NCBI RefSeq assembly: GCF_011455875.1
Contig: NZ_CP015031.1
Location: 558,001 to 622,000 of the forward strand
Origin: Basfia succiniciproducens
GTDB lineage: Bacteria > Pseudomonadota > Gammaproteobacteria > Enterobacterales > Pasteurellaceae
DNA length: 64,000 bases
Direction of reading: 5' to 3'
This document shows, one piece after another, positions 1 to 9,641 of this stretch. The notes below the pieces were generated by a model that was not told the origin of the DNA, ran no database searches, and saw only the letters and a program-made list of their open reading frames with translations. The translations under genes were made by a program, and so were the position numbers. Every line of letters begins with the position of its first letter. Within the stretch, counting starts at the first letter, position 1.

Positions 1-526
1 CATAAACTCTAAGCCGATGGTGCCGAGATAGGTCTGTTTTAACGCTTCGGCTAATTCAGAGAATTTCATGGTATCTTTGCCGTAAACATATTTACCTACG
101 GTGACGGTTTCATTCAGATCCGCTTCACTAAAGCCGTGATGTTTATAATCTAATTCTGGCACGACTGACGTTTTCCAACGGTAGTAATTGAGAGGGTCTA
201 GATTTGCCTGTGTATAGCCACGGAAATGGTGGGCGTTAATCCAATTGAAGTAAACGGACTTGTCTCGCTGAGGTTTCAGGATCAACGACGGCAACAGCTT
301 CAGGTACATTTTCACGGGCAAGTTTACGGAAATAATCACGTACTTGAGAATGAGGTTGCTCAACCATAGCTGAGCGAGGGAAGGAATCAAAAATTGCTTG
401 CCAAGAAGCATCAACCGATTGCGGATTTTCAAGGTATTGGTCATAAATTTCTTCAACATAGGACTGATTCGAACCACCAAATGGACTGGAAGCCAGCCAA
501 TCGTCAAAATTATTGTATTGTTGCAT
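1..526 (-). pseudogene. sucA: 2-oxoglutarate dehydrogenase E1 (SucA), N-terminal part, frameshifted
   Basis: This is the N-terminal part of the thiamine-diphosphate E1 subunit of the 2-oxoglutarate dehydrogenase complex (TCA cycle, cytosol). It starts at the ATG at 526 (MQQYNNFDDWLASSPFGG) and runs off the left edge. The first frame ends at a TAA at 236-238 after VRLLQLD. Immediately after, another frame continues the family sequence as INAHHFRGYTQANLDPLNYY and stays open to base 1 (DTMKFSELAEALKQTYLGTI). One extra base near 241-242 (minus strand TTGGATTAAC where TTGATTAAC is expected) accounts for the break. Either the gene is really inactivated or the base is a sequencing error; the intact downstream frame fits both. 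The family is about 930-950 residues, of which about 175 are seen here. Confidence 0.85.
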
Positions 527-660
527 AAAACACCAACCTGTTTGGGCCTAAAAACCGCGCGTATTATACCTGAAATTTTTTTCTAAAAATGTGATGTTTA
601 TCAGATTTTAAATTTTATTTATATTTCTATTTTTGCAAAATATTTTCCTAAAATCATATC

Positions 661-688
661 TTGTTGCAAATTTATCTTCAGTTAAAAT
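661..688 (+). promoter_or_regulatory. Probable sigma70 promoter of the pirin gene
   Basis: TTGTTG at 661-666 and TAAAAT at 683-688 are separated by 16 bases, ahead of an AAGGAA ribosome-binding site about 8 bases before the ATG at 745. The prediction is from motif spacing only. Confidence 0.4.
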
Positions 689-744
689 GCACACATCGAA
701 AAGCAATCGGGCGTTAGAAAAATTAAATAGAAGGAAAACAAATT

Positions 745-1434
745 ATGTTACAAGTAAGAAAAGCAAACGAACGCGGATATGCCAATCACGGCTGGTTAGA
801 GAGTTATCACACATTCTCATTCGCAGATTACTACGATCGCAATCATATGCACTTCTCAGATTTACGCGTAATTAACGAAGATTTGGTTGCACCAACAATG
901 GGTTTCGGCACACACCCACACAAAGATATGGAGATTCTATCTTATGTGTTAAAAGGCACCATTGCACACAAAGACAGTATGGGTAATGTTGAAACCTTTT
1001 CAGCTGGCGAATTTCAAATTATGTCAGCAGGTACGGGTGTGTATCACTCGGAATTTAACCCAAGCGAAACGGAAGATTTACACTTCTTGCAAATTTGGAT
1101 TATGCCGAATGAGTTAGGCATTAAACCCCGCTACGATCAGAAAAAATTTGCCGATAAAGAAGGGGCAACCTTGATTTTATCACCCAACGCAAAAGACGAA
1201 TCTTTTAAAGTTTACCAAGATATGAAACTCTGGCGTCATCAATACCAAGCGGATCAAGCGGTCGAAATTGAGCTAAATTCTGCAAGAAATTACTGGTTAC
1301 AAGTGGTTAAAGGCGATTTAACTGTCAATGGTGTTGTACTTTCAACTTTTGATGCGGTGGGAATTCGTGCAGAAGAGTTAGCAAAAATTGAAATATCAAG
1401 TGATGCTGAGTTTTTACTTTTTGATTTGAAATAA
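745..1434 (+). CDS. Pirin family protein (YhhW-like quercetin 2,3-dioxygenase)
   Basis: A 229-residue bicupin protein of the pirin family, closest in my recollection to E. coli YhhW, which has quercetin 2,3-dioxygenase activity in vitro. The N-terminal cupin carries the metal ligands His57, His59 (GTHPHKDME), His101 and Glu103 (YHSEFNP), the same positions as in YhhW. The length equals the family norm. The ATG at 745 follows an AAGGAA site. There is no signal peptide, so the protein is cytosolic. The gene stands alone; the next gene starts 72 bases downstream. The physiological substrate is unknown for the family. Confidence 0.9.
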   Translation: MLQVRKANERGYANHGWLESYHTFSFADYYDRNHMHFSDLRVINEDLVAPTMGFGTHPHKDMEILSYVLKGTIAHKDSMGNVETFSAGEFQIMSAGTGVYHSEFNPSETEDLHFLQIWIMPNELGIKPRYDQKKFADKEGATLILSPNAKDESFKVYQDMKLWRHQYQADQAVEIELNSARNYWLQVVKGDLTVNGVVLSTFDAVGIRAEELAKIEISSDAEFLLFDLK

Positions 1435-1506
1435 ATTATCGTTTATTGCTATTTATGGTTGGGCGCTTTTTAGCCCAACTATCTATTATTTATTAGGAGA
1501 ACTTTT

Positions 1507-2901
1507 ATGAAAAAAAACGCACTTGCTCTTGCAATGGGATTTATTTCTTTAACTGCAAGCCAAGCAACCTTTGCAAAAGCAGGAGATATTGTAAATATCG
1601 CTGAGCCATTTAAAGCCACTGTGTTGGTTGATGGCTTAGAAAGTCCTTGGGAAATGCTTTGGGGTAAAGATAACCAAATTTGGATCACAGAACGCCAAGG
1701 TAAAAACATTGCCACGATCGATCCTAAAACAGGTAAACGCACCATACTTTATACCTTTGAAAACGCCTTTGCTGAACCGCCACACCAAGGGGTATTAGGT
1801 TTAACATTTGATCCAGAGTTTTTATCAGGCAAAGGTGATAACTTCCTTTATACTGCTTATACCTATAACGAAGGCGACAACAAATTTGCTCGTATTGTAC
1901 GTTTAAGCTACGATCCAAAAACGAATAAATTAGCCGATGAATCTATCATTATTGATAAATTACCAGCGAGCAATGATCATAACTCAGGTCGTTTACGCTT
2001 TGGGCCCGATGGCAAACTGTATTACACCATCGGTGATATGGGGTATAACCAAGGCACACACGTAGCTAAAGAAATTCTTTCTCAACATTTACCAACAGCA
2101 GAACAAGTTGCCAATAAAGATTACTCGCTTTATCCAGGTAAAGTATTACGCTTAAATGTAGATGGTTCGATCCCTGAAGATAACCCTGAATTAAATGGTG
2201 TAAAAAGCCACGTTTATGCTTACGGTTTCCGCAATACGCAAGGTTTAGCGTTCGTGGGCGATCGTTTATTTGCCACGGAACAAGGTCCATCAACTGATGA
2301 TGAATTAAACCTTATCGAGAAAGGTGGCAACTACGGCTGGCCAAATGTTGCGGGTTATAAAGATAACTCTGCTTATGTGTATGCAAACTGGTCAAAAGCA
2401 CCTAAAGAATTACAAGCGAAATTCGATTCAAACGTGATTCCTAAAGGTGTACCTGTAACGCAAGAAAGCGAATTTACCGCTGAAAACTTTAAAGCACCAC
2501 AAAAAACCTTCTTTACCGTACCAAACGGCTATAATTTCTCTGATAGCAACTGCGGCGAATTAGCATTCTTATGCTGGCCAACCGTTGCACCATCAAGCGT
2601 CGTTTACTATCCGAAAGACGGTAAAATCAAAGAGTGGCAGAATTCATTGCTAATTACCACATTGAAAAACGGCGCAATTTACCGCGTGAAATTAGATGGG
2701 GACGCGAAACAAGTGCAAGGTGATTTCAGCAAGCACTTCAAAACCAATAACCGCTATCGCAATGCACTCATCAGCCCTGATACGAGTAAAATCTACGTAG
2801 CGACAGATGCTGTTGGTTACGGTATGGGCACAGATAATAAACCAAATACAGAAATGCAAAACAAAGGTGCAATTATCGTATTTGAATACACAGGCAAATA
2901 A
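1507..2901 (+). CDS. Soluble PQQ-dependent glucose/aldose dehydrogenase (s-GDH type)
   Basis: A 464-residue periplasmic quinoprotein of the glucose/sorbosone dehydrogenase family, oxidising aldose sugars to lactones. The N-terminus is a Sec signal peptide, probably cut after TFA at residue 23. It aligns along its length with Acinetobacter soluble GDH: catalytic base His158 in NDHNSGRL, PQQ-contacting Arg242-Asn243 (GFRNTQGLAF), Lys387 (TLKNGAIYR), Arg416 and Arg418 (NNRYRN), the calcium-site region EQGPSTDDELNLI, and the Cys349/Cys356 pair. All key residues I could check are present, so the enzyme looks functional. The following gene is a PqqU/YncD-like receptor. Since no PQQ biosynthesis gene is in the window, the host may use external PQQ; that is inference. 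An AGGAG site precedes the ATG. Confidence 0.93.
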   Translation: MKKNALALAMGFISLTASQATFAKAGDIVNIAEPFKATVLVDGLESPWEMLWGKDNQIWITERQGKNIATIDPKTGKRTILYTFENAFAEPPHQGVLGLTFDPEFLSGKGDNFLYTAYTYNEGDNKFARIVRLSYDPKTNKLADESIIIDKLPASNDHNSGRLRFGPDGKLYYTIGDMGYNQGTHVAKEILSQHLPTAEQVANKDYSLYPGKVLRLNVDGSIPEDNPELNGVKSHVYAYGFRNTQGLAFVGDRLFATEQGPSTDDELNLIEKGGNYGWPNVAGYKDNSAYVYANWSKAPKELQAKFDSNVIPKGVPVTQESEFTAENFKAPQKTFFTVPNGYNFSDSNCGELAFLCWPTVAPSSVVYYPKDGKIKEWQNSLLITTLKNGAIYRVKLDGDAKQVQGDFSKHFKTNNRYRNALISPDTSKIYVATDAVGYGMGTDNKPNTEMQNKGAIIVFEYTGK

Positions 2902-2952
2902 CTACCAAGGGGGCTGTAAAGCTCCCTTATTTTTAACATAAGGATTCTGATA

Positions 2953-5052
2953 ATGAAGAAAACAGCCATTGCTCTTTTAGTGGCGAGTACAAGCTTTAAT
3001 GTTTTAGCTGATGAAACAACCGCACTCGATGAGATTAAAGTGAATGCGATTCGTAGTGAAATGGATCAATTTAGCTCCCCAGCTTCTATTGATGTGGTAG
3101 AAGGCGAGGATGTTCGCAAAAAAAGTGGAATGAATATAAGCTTAAGCGAGGCTTTACAGGGTATTGCAGGAGTAACTGCCGTTGAACGTCATAATTATGC
3201 GTAAGATATTAACCTTTCCACACGCGGTTCTCGTGCAAGTGTGCGAGGTGTACGTTTATATGTGGACGGTATTCCTGCCACGATGCCGGATGGTCAAGGT
3301 GTGACGACTCACATTGATATGAACTCCCTTGGCAAAATTGAAGTATTAAAAGGTCCATTCTCATCGCTTTATGGGAATTCTTCAGCAGGCGCTATTTTGA
3401 TTCAAACACAACGTGGACAAAATCCAGCAAGTATCGAAACGATAGTTGATGGTGGTTCAAATGGCACTTGGCATTATGGCTTAAAAGCGCAAGGCGGTGG
3501 CGATGGAAAATATGTTCCTGATTATGTGTTAAGTGTGAATCGTTTTACCACAAAAGGTGAGCGAGATCACAGTGCAGCACGTCAAAATCAGGTGAATCTC
3601 AAAACCAACTGGACAATGAAAAACGGTGCGGAATTTGGTTTTACCTTTAACCACAACCATATTAAAGCACAAGATCCCGGTTCACTAAGTTATGCGCAAT
3701 GGAAAGAAAATCGAGATCAAGTTGCAAGCAATATCAGTTTATTCAATGCACGCAAAGAAGTACGCCAAACTCAAGCAGGGATAACTTACCGCCAACAATT
3801 GAATGCAAAAAATACCGTAAATTTAACCGCTTATGTGGGGGAACGGCAATTAGAACAATATCTTGCCATTCCACGTATTACTCAAACTCGTAATGCAGGG
3901 CACGCTGGCGGTGTAATTGATTTTACGCGTAATTACGCAGGAACGGATGCTTATCTCCAACACGACTTTACACCGAATTTTAACCTGATTTCGGGCGTGG
4001 CTTTTGACTATATGCAAGACAGACGCAAAGGTTATGAAAACTTCCTTGGTACGCAAAATGGTGTCAAAGGCAATCTCCGTCGTAATGAAAAAAATAAAGT
4101 TTATAACCTCGATCCTTATTTGCAAACAAACTGGACGTTCTTAGACGATTGGACGCTCACCGGCGGATTACGTTATAGCACTACAACCTTTAAATCAAAA
4201 GATTATTATTTCAACAATGGTGATGACAGCGGTCGTAAAAAATATGAAAAATGGTTGCCAAGTGTAGGGATTAGCTGGAAAGGCTTAGCCGATACCAATA
4301 TTTATGCCTCTTATAGCCGTGGATTTGAGACGGGAACATTCTTGGAAATGAGCTATCGCCCTGATGGTGTAGCTGGACTAAATTTTGACCTCAAACCATT
4401 AACCACCGATAACTATGAAATCGGTATAAAACGTATTCTAGGTGAAGGCTTGCTAACTGCCGCATTATTCCGTTCAAATAGTAAAGATGACATCATTTCA
4501 GCAGGTACATTTGACGGACGCGCGACTTACCGTAACGCAGGTAAAACACGTCGCCAAGGTGCAGAATTAAGCTGGAAAGGCAATCTTTGGGAAGATTTAC
4601 AAATGACCATTGCCTATAATTACGTGGATGCTCGCTTCCGCGAAACGGTAAGTGACACGATTCGTCAAGGCAACCGCATTGCTGGCGTGGCAAAGCATAA
4701 TGCTTATGCTTCGCTAGGTTGGTTTGATAAACAAGGCTGGCGTCTAGGCGCAGACGTACGTTATCACGGTAAAGTACAAGTCAATAACGCCAACAGCGAA
4801 TCGGCACCGAGCTACACTGTGGTGGGTACTTATGCCGGCTATTTATGGGATCAAGCAAACTGGGCTGTGGGTACTTATGCCGGCTATTTATGGGATCAAG
4901 CAAACTGGGCTGTGGATACTCACGTGCGTGTGAATAACTTGTTCAATAAGGATTATGCAACGGTGGTGATTAACGATAGTAATGGTCGCTATTATGAACC
5001 CGCATTGAAGCGCAATTTTAGTGCTGGGGTGAATATCAAGTATAAATTCTAG
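2953..5052 (+). pseudogene. pqqU: TonB-dependent receptor, PqqU/YncD-like, interrupted
   Basis: An outer-membrane TonB-dependent receptor whose plug and barrel match E. coli YncD (PqqU, a PQQ receptor) along its length: LYVDGIPATMPDGQG, VLKGPFSSLYGNSSAG, YRNAGKTRRQGAELSW, and a terminal aromatic (NIKYKF). It has a signal peptide (ends VLA) and about 700 codons, the family length. The frame is broken by a TAA at 3202-3204, where YncD has Gln in NYAQD, so one C-to-T change of CAA explains it. Beyond the stop, two aromatic-Gly dipeptides usual in the plug (RGFGSR and SxxG-RG) are absent as 6-base gaps, and the barrel contains a 45-base tandem duplication at 4822-4911. These changes suggest decay. 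It lies 51 bases after the PQQ enzyme gene, probably in the same operon. Confidence 0.85.
4822..4911 (+). repeat. 45-bp perfect tandem duplication inside the PqqU-like gene
   Basis: Two identical 45-base units (4822-4866 and 4867-4911) each encode VGTYAGYLWDQANWA in frame. Related receptors have one copy of this strand-turn region before the NNLFNKDY motif, so the second copy adds 15 residues near the C-terminal end of the barrel. Confidence 0.95.
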
Positions 5053-5238
5053 GCTAAGGTTTAATTCGACAAATGAGTTGGTTTTTTATTAATAATTAAT
5101 CAACTCTTTTCATTTAAAAAATCCTTTATAAACATAATTGGCATAGTAGACAAAATGTCTTTTAAGCCCATTTTTATAATGATTTGTCATAAATTCTACA
5201 AATTGGAAAGTAACATCTTTAAATAAGATAAGGTATGA

Positions 5239-5325
5239 TGGTGCCCGAGGGCGGACTTGAACCGCCACGACTCGAAAGTCGAGGGATTTTAAATCCCTTG
5301 TGTCTACCGATTTCACCACTCGGGC
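5239..5325 (-). tRNA. tRNA-Leu(UAA)
   Basis: An 87-base class II tRNA with 7-bp acceptor stem GCCCGAG/CTCGGGC, a long variable arm (CTCGACTTTCGAG), anticodon loop TTTAAAA giving UAA, T-arm GGTTCAAGTCC, and an encoded CCA at 5239-5241. It lies 18 bases downstream of tRNA-Gly in the same transcript. Confidence 0.95.
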
Positions 5326-5343
5326 CTATTGAGGCATTTTGTT

Positions 5344-5419
<76 letters not shown>

Positions 5420-5603
5420 TTTATTTTGCTACCGGCATTGCCGGTTAACGAGGCACATTTTACGGATTTGTATGTTGATGTCAAACGTTATTTTTGAATA
5501 AATTATAGTTTTTTGACTGATTGTTTAAAAATAAGCCAAGTCAAATTATTCTGTTTATTAAAACAACAAAAAAATGAGGTTTTACTTAGTTATTATTAAA
5601 TTT

Positions 5604-6167
5604 TTAAGAATTAATTTCTTCTAATAAATAATCTTTTGCCGCTTTTAAATATTGAATCATAGACCAAACCGTAAGAATTGCGGCGATATAAAGTAAAATA
5701 ATGCCTAATGCTTCCATCCAATATTGATAACGCCATAAAAGGCAACCCAAGGCAAACATTTGCGCGGTTGTTTTCACTTTACCGATCCAGGATACGGCAA
5801 CAGTCGTACGACTACCGATTTCCGCCATCCATTCACGCAATGCGGAGATAATAATCTCACGGGAAATCATGACGATTGCCGGAATAGTAATCCAGAAAAC
5901 ATGATAATATTCCACAATTAATACCAGCGCCGTTGCAACGATGACTTTATCTGCAACGGGATCCAAAAATGCACCGAATCTGGTGGTTTGTTTCCACTTT
6001 CTTGCTAAATAGCCGTCAAACCAGTCGGTAATAGAAGCAACGAAGAAGATTGCGGTAGATAAAAACGCAGACCAGCCAAAAGGCAAATAAAAAGCAATAA
6101 TCAGGAACGGGATGAGCGCCACCCTAAATAATGTAAGAAATGTCGGAAAATTTAATTTCATAGTCAA
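5604..6167 (-). CDS. pgsA: CDP-diacylglycerol-glycerol-3-phosphate 3-phosphatidyltransferase
   Basis: An integral membrane enzyme that makes phosphatidylglycerophosphate, the first committed step to phosphatidylglycerol and cardiolipin. Its 187 residues carry the complete CDP-alcohol phosphotransferase motif: Asp48, Asp51-Gly52, Ala55-Arg56, Gly65, Asp69, Asp73 ([11 protein letters not shown]...[10 protein letters not shown]). Hydrophobic segments flank the motif, as in E. coli PgsA (182 residues). The start could be the ATG at 6167 or the one two codons later (MKLNF). The two tRNA genes lie downstream on the same strand, as in E. coli. Confidence 0.96.
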   Translation of the reverse strand: MTMKLNFPTFLTLFRVALIPFLIIAFYLPFGWSAFLSTAIFFVASITDWFDGYLARKWKQTTRFGAFLDPVADKVIVATALVLIVEYYHVFWITIPAIVMISREIIISALREWMAEIGSRTTVAVSWIGKVKTTAQMFALGCLLWRYQYWMEALGIILLYIAAILTVWSMIQYLKAAKDYLLEEINS

Positions 6168-6260
6168 GACTGCTACAAAGGAGTAATTAGTGGCTTCATT
6201 CTAAAACATATTTTGAGCTTTGAAAAACGGATTTTTATATCTTTAAAAAAGATTTTGAAA

Positions 6261-6302
6261 ATAAAGCCCGCAAAATATGATTTTTCATTTTCGGGCTTTA
6301 TC
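6261..6302 (-). terminator. Rho-independent terminator of dacB
   Basis: The arms ATAAAGCCCG (6261-6270) and CGGGCTTTAT (6292-6301) pair perfectly around an AT-rich loop, followed on the minus strand by TTTTC. It lies 31 bases beyond the dacB stop. Confidence 0.75.
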
Positions 6303-6332
6303 GAAAGAATTGATTAGGCTTGATAACGGCTA

Positions 6333-7760
6333 TTAATCGGCATAAAGCGCATTATATAATTTGCTTTCAAATTGGACTAACGGCGCACGTTTTGTTTTAT
6401 TTTCCAACTCACCGGTGGAATAACCGTTAATGAATTGTACAAAGGCAATACGTTCGCCGCGGGCATTGGTCATAAATCCGGCTAAATTATATACGCCCTT
6501 TAACGATCCGGTTTTTGCCAATACGTTTTTTACCAGTGGCGGATTAATTAATGATCCCCGACCGCTGATAGTACCGTCAACACCGGCAACGGGAAAGGAA
6601 TCCATTAAATGTAACTTGTCTTCGTTACGGGCGATATAATTCAAAGCTTGCAACATTGTATTCGGATCAACCAGATTATGGCGGGAAAGCCCTGACCCAT
6701 CGGCGATGATGCTGTGCCCGAATTTTATCTTTGCCTGCGTGGAAAGAATACGTTTTAATGCCAATGAACCTAGTTGAAAGGATGCGGGTCGTTTAAACGT
6801 ATGATAGGCAATGGTACGGAACAACGAATCGGCGATTTGATTATCGGATTTTTTCATCATTTTTTTGATGAGTTCAGGCAGAGGTTTTGATAAATGTTGT
6901 GCTAATACCGTGCCTTGTTGAGGTTGATGAGGTTGTTGCACTTGTCCGCTAAATTGAATACCCGCTTGTCTTAATTGACGTTGGACGATTGCCGCCGCAT
7001 AAGCATCGGTATCCTGCACTGCAAAACTTAACCCGAAAGGTTTGGTTTGGCGGGCGATACAGCCTTTAATCTGATAACGGTTATTATCATGAACTACCGC
7101 ATCTAATTGACAATAAGGTGCTTCTTCCGCACCGACAACACGAACTTGTCCGAAAACCTGAATAGGGTATTGAGTCGGTACATTGAATTGCACGAATTCA
7201 CCCACCGATTTATTGGCGTCTAAATTTACATAAAAACAGTTGTTATCTAAATTAACCGCAGCCGGCGGCGAATTAAAGCACATAGTCAAATCGTTCCAAA
7301 TCCAGCCGGAACCCCGGTCGTGGCTTGCAAAAACAGAGGTATCCAAAATTAAATTACCGTTAATTTGGTTAACGCCCTGTTTTTTTAAGGTGGCGAATAA
7401 GCCGTATAATTGACCGGTCGTTAAATCCGGATCGCCGGTAAATTTAACAATCAGATCGCCGTCTAACTGATTATTTTGCACCTTGCCTTGTGTTTGCAAG
7501 CTGGTTTCAAAGCGGAACTCATCGCCGAGCGCTAATTTGGCGGCAAGTGCGGTAAAGACTTTTTGCGTACTGGCGGGAAGCATAAAGGTTTGCCCGTTAT
7601 GATCCGCAATAATTTTATTTTGGTTGATATTTTCGGCGATAAAACCGATGCTTGCCCCTTGCGGAAGTATTTGTGTTAATGGTTGAACATCTATTTGAGC
7701 GAATGCAATATTAGAAAATAATAAGCTTGAAGCAAATAGATTTTTAGTAAATTTTGACAT
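6333..7760 (-). CDS. dacB: D-alanyl-D-alanine carboxypeptidase/endopeptidase (PBP4)
   Basis: A periplasmic class C penicillin-binding protein (peptidase S13) of 475 residues that trims pentapeptides and cleaves peptidoglycan cross-links. A signal peptide ends around NIAFA (residue 21). The active-site motifs are Ser64-x-x-Lys67 (PASTQKVFT), SxN (KKSDNQIAD) and KTG (AKTGSLKG). The long insert between the first two motifs is typical of PBP4 and the length matches E. coli DacB (477). It is divergent from greA, the E. coli arrangement. Confidence 0.96.
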   Translation of the reverse strand: MSKFTKNLFASSLLFSNIAFAQIDVQPLTQILPQGASIGFIAENINQNKIIADHNGQTFMLPASTQKVFTALAAKLALGDEFRFETSLQTQGKVQNNQLDGDLIVKFTGDPDLTTGQLYGLFATLKKQGVNQINGNLILDTSVFASHDRGSGWIWNDLTMCFNSPPAAVNLDNNCFYVNLDANKSVGEFVQFNVPTQYPIQVFGQVRVVGAEEAPYCQLDAVVHDNNRYQIKGCIARQTKPFGLSFAVQDTDAYAAAIVQRQLRQAGIQFSGQVQQPHQPQQGTVLAQHLSKPLPELIKKMMKKSDNQIADSLFRTIAYHTFKRPASFQLGSLALKRILSTQAKIKFGHSIIADGSGLSRHNLVDPNTMLQALNYIARNEDKLHLMDSFPVAGVDGTISGRGSLINPPLVKNVLAKTGSLKGVYNLAGFMTNARGERIAFVQFINGYSTGELENKTKRAPLVQFESKLYNALYAD

Positions 7761-7935
7761 AATAGATAAAGTAAAACTGCGGTTATAGTTGCTATTTTTT
7801 TTCAGACGAACAATAATAGAGCCCGAAAAAAGATGAGTAAATAACTTTTTCTCTCAATTAACAAATTTTTGATCTAAGCTACGATATTGCCTTTGCCGTA
7901 TCGTGGTTTTGTTTTGACTTTAAAAAAGGATAATT

Positions 7936-8412
7936 ATGAAGCAAATCCCAATGACAGTACGTGGTGCGGAACTCTTAAAACAAGAATTAGACTTCTTAAA
8001 AACAACCCGTCGTCCTGAGATTATTAAAGCTATCGCGGAAGCACGTGAACACGGCGATTTAAAAGAAAATGCGGAATATCATGCGGCCCGTGAACAACAG
8101 GGTTTTTGCGAAGGGCGCATTCAAGAAATTGAAAGTAAATTATCAAATTGCCAAATTATCGACGTCACCAAATTGCCGAACAACGGTAAAGTTATTTTTG
8201 GTGCAACCGTGGTTTTAGTAAATACCGAAAATGATGACGAAGTGACTTATCAAATCGTCGGTGATGATGAAGCGGATATAAAATCCGGGCTTATCTCGGT
8301 AAATTCGCCGATTGCGCGCGGGTTAATCGGTAAAGAAGTGGACGAAACAGTTTCTATTGTCGTTCCCGGCGGCAAAGTAGAATTCGATATTATTGAAGTT
8401 AACTATATTTAA
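7936..8412 (+). CDS. greA: Transcription elongation factor GreA
   Basis: Stimulates RNA polymerase to cleave the backtracked transcript end. Its 158 residues have an N-terminal coiled coil with the acidic tip signature ([18 protein letters not shown], about residues 36-53) and a C-terminal FKBP-like globule ([14 protein letters not shown]). An AAGGA site precedes the ATG. Its length equals E. coli GreA. It is convergent with yhbY, with a shared palindromic terminator between. Confidence 0.97.
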   Translation: MKQIPMTVRGAELLKQELDFLKTTRRPEIIKAIAEAREHGDLKENAEYHAAREQQGFCEGRIQEIESKLSNCQIIDVTKLPNNGKVIFGATVVLVNTENDDEVTYQIVGDDEADIKSGLISVNSPIARGLIGKEVDETVSIVVPGGKVEFDIIEVNYI

Positions 8413-8440
8413 CGTTTCATTCGTATTCGGACAAAATAAA

Positions 8441-8462
8441 ACTGGCACCTTAAGGTGCCAGT
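8441..8462. terminator. Palindromic terminator between greA and yhbY
   Basis: The two halves ACTGGCACCTT and AAGGTGCCAGT (8441-8462) form a perfect 22-base palindrome. On the minus strand it is followed by TTTATTTTG, so it most clearly ends yhbY; the plus side has no immediate T-run. Confidence 0.65.
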
Positions 8463-8473
8463 CGCGTCATAGA

Positions 8474-8776
8474 CTATTTTTTAGGCAATTGAATTTTTAT
8501 ATCTTCACTCGGGCGATACAAAACAAGAATATGACCGATTGTTTGTACGGCGCCGGAGCCAGTCTCACGAATAATTGCATCAATGATTAACTGTTTAGTT
8601 TCACGATCGGAACTTGCAATTTTCACTTTGATTAGTTCGTGATGGTTCAAGGCGTTGTCGATTTCCGCCAGTACGCCCTCGGTTAACCCATTGTTGCCAA
8701 GCATAACAACAGGATTTAAATGATGGGCAAGGCCTTTTAGAAATTGTTTTTGTTTGGTTGATAATGTAATTGACAT
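8474..8776 (-). CDS. yhbY: Ribosome assembly RNA-binding protein YhbY
   Basis: A 100-residue CRM-domain protein associated with pre-50S ribosomes. It shows the family pattern LSTKQKQFLKGLAHHLNP...GNNGLTEGV...ELIKVKI and the C-terminal QTIGHILVLYRPS. An open frame extends upstream to 8878, but the ATG at 8776 (MSITL) has an AGGA site 7 bases ahead and gives the family length; the upstream extension contains an uptake signal sequence and no conserved residues. It is divergent from rlmE, as in E. coli. Confidence 0.93.
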   Translation of the reverse strand: MSITLSTKQKQFLKGLAHHLNPVVMLGNNGLTEGVLAEIDNALNHHELIKVKIASSDRETKQLIIDAIIRETGSGAVQTIGHILVLYRPSEDIKIQLPKK

Positions 8777-8894
8777 AGTTAATCCTAAAATGATGAAAAA
8801 AGTGCGGTCAAAAAATTGGATTTTTTGATTAAAGCACTTGAACTGAGGAATTCTAACCTTATATTCAGGAAATACCAAAAGATTTATAAGAATT

Positions 8895-9521
8895 ATGGGA
8901 AAAAAACGTTCGGCAAGTTCAAGCCGTTGGTTAAATGAACATTTTAAAGATCCATTCGTACAAAAAGCGCATAAACAAAAGTTGCGCTCTCGCGCCTATT
9001 TTAAGCTTGACGAAATCCAGCAGTCGGACCGCCTGTTTAAACCGGGCATGACGGTTGTTGATTTAGGTGCGGCGCCGGGCGGTTGGTCGCAATATGTAGT
9101 GACGCAAATCGGCGATAAAGGGCGAATTATTGCTTGCGATATTTTAGACATGGATCCTATCGTAGGCGTTGATTTTTTGCAGGGCGATTTTCGCGACGAA
9201 AATGTATTGGCTGCGTTATTGGATCGGGTCGGCGAAGATCAGGTCGATGTCGTCATGTCGGATATGGCGCCTAACTTCAGCGGAATGCCTTCGGTGGATA
9301 TTCCAAGAGCCATGTATCTTGTGGAATTGGCGTTGGATATGTGCAAGCAAGTGCTTGCCAAGAAAGGCAGCTTTGTGGTTAAAGTTTTCCAGGGCGAGGG
9401 ATTCGATGAATATTTGAGAGAAATCCGCTCGCTGTTTACCACGGTAAAAGTGCGTAAACCTGAGGCATCCCGAGATCGTTCCCGTGAAGTTTACATTGTT
9501 GCGACGGGGTATCGCGGTTAG
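8895..9521 (+). CDS. rlmE: 23S rRNA (uridine2552-2'-O)-methyltransferase RlmE
   Basis: A heat-shock SAM-dependent methyltransferase (FtsJ/RrmJ) acting on U2552 in the 50S A-loop. Its 208 residues carry the K-D-K-E catalytic set: Lys near [14 protein letters not shown] motif [15 protein letters not shown], Asp in [10 protein letters not shown], Lys in [11 protein letters not shown], Glu in [12 protein letters not shown]. It lies upstream of ftsH, as in E. coli. Confidence 0.97.
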   Translation: MGKKRSASSSRWLNEHFKDPFVQKAHKQKLRSRAYFKLDEIQQSDRLFKPGMTVVDLGAAPGGWSQYVVTQIGDKGRIIACDILDMDPIVGVDFLQGDFRDENVLAALLDRVGEDQVDVVMSDMAPNFSGMPSVDIPRAMYLVELALDMCKQVLAKKGSFVVKVFQGEGFDEYLREIRSLFTTVKVRKPEASRDRSREVYIVATGYRG

Positions 9522-9641
9522 TTTTTTTACAGGTTAAATTTCAAGTGATAGACACCTATTATGCGATTAATAGTTTTGTTTAGCACGGAAAATATAGTAA
9601 GCTAAATAACAATTTATTAACTTAAACAACGAGGTCAAACC

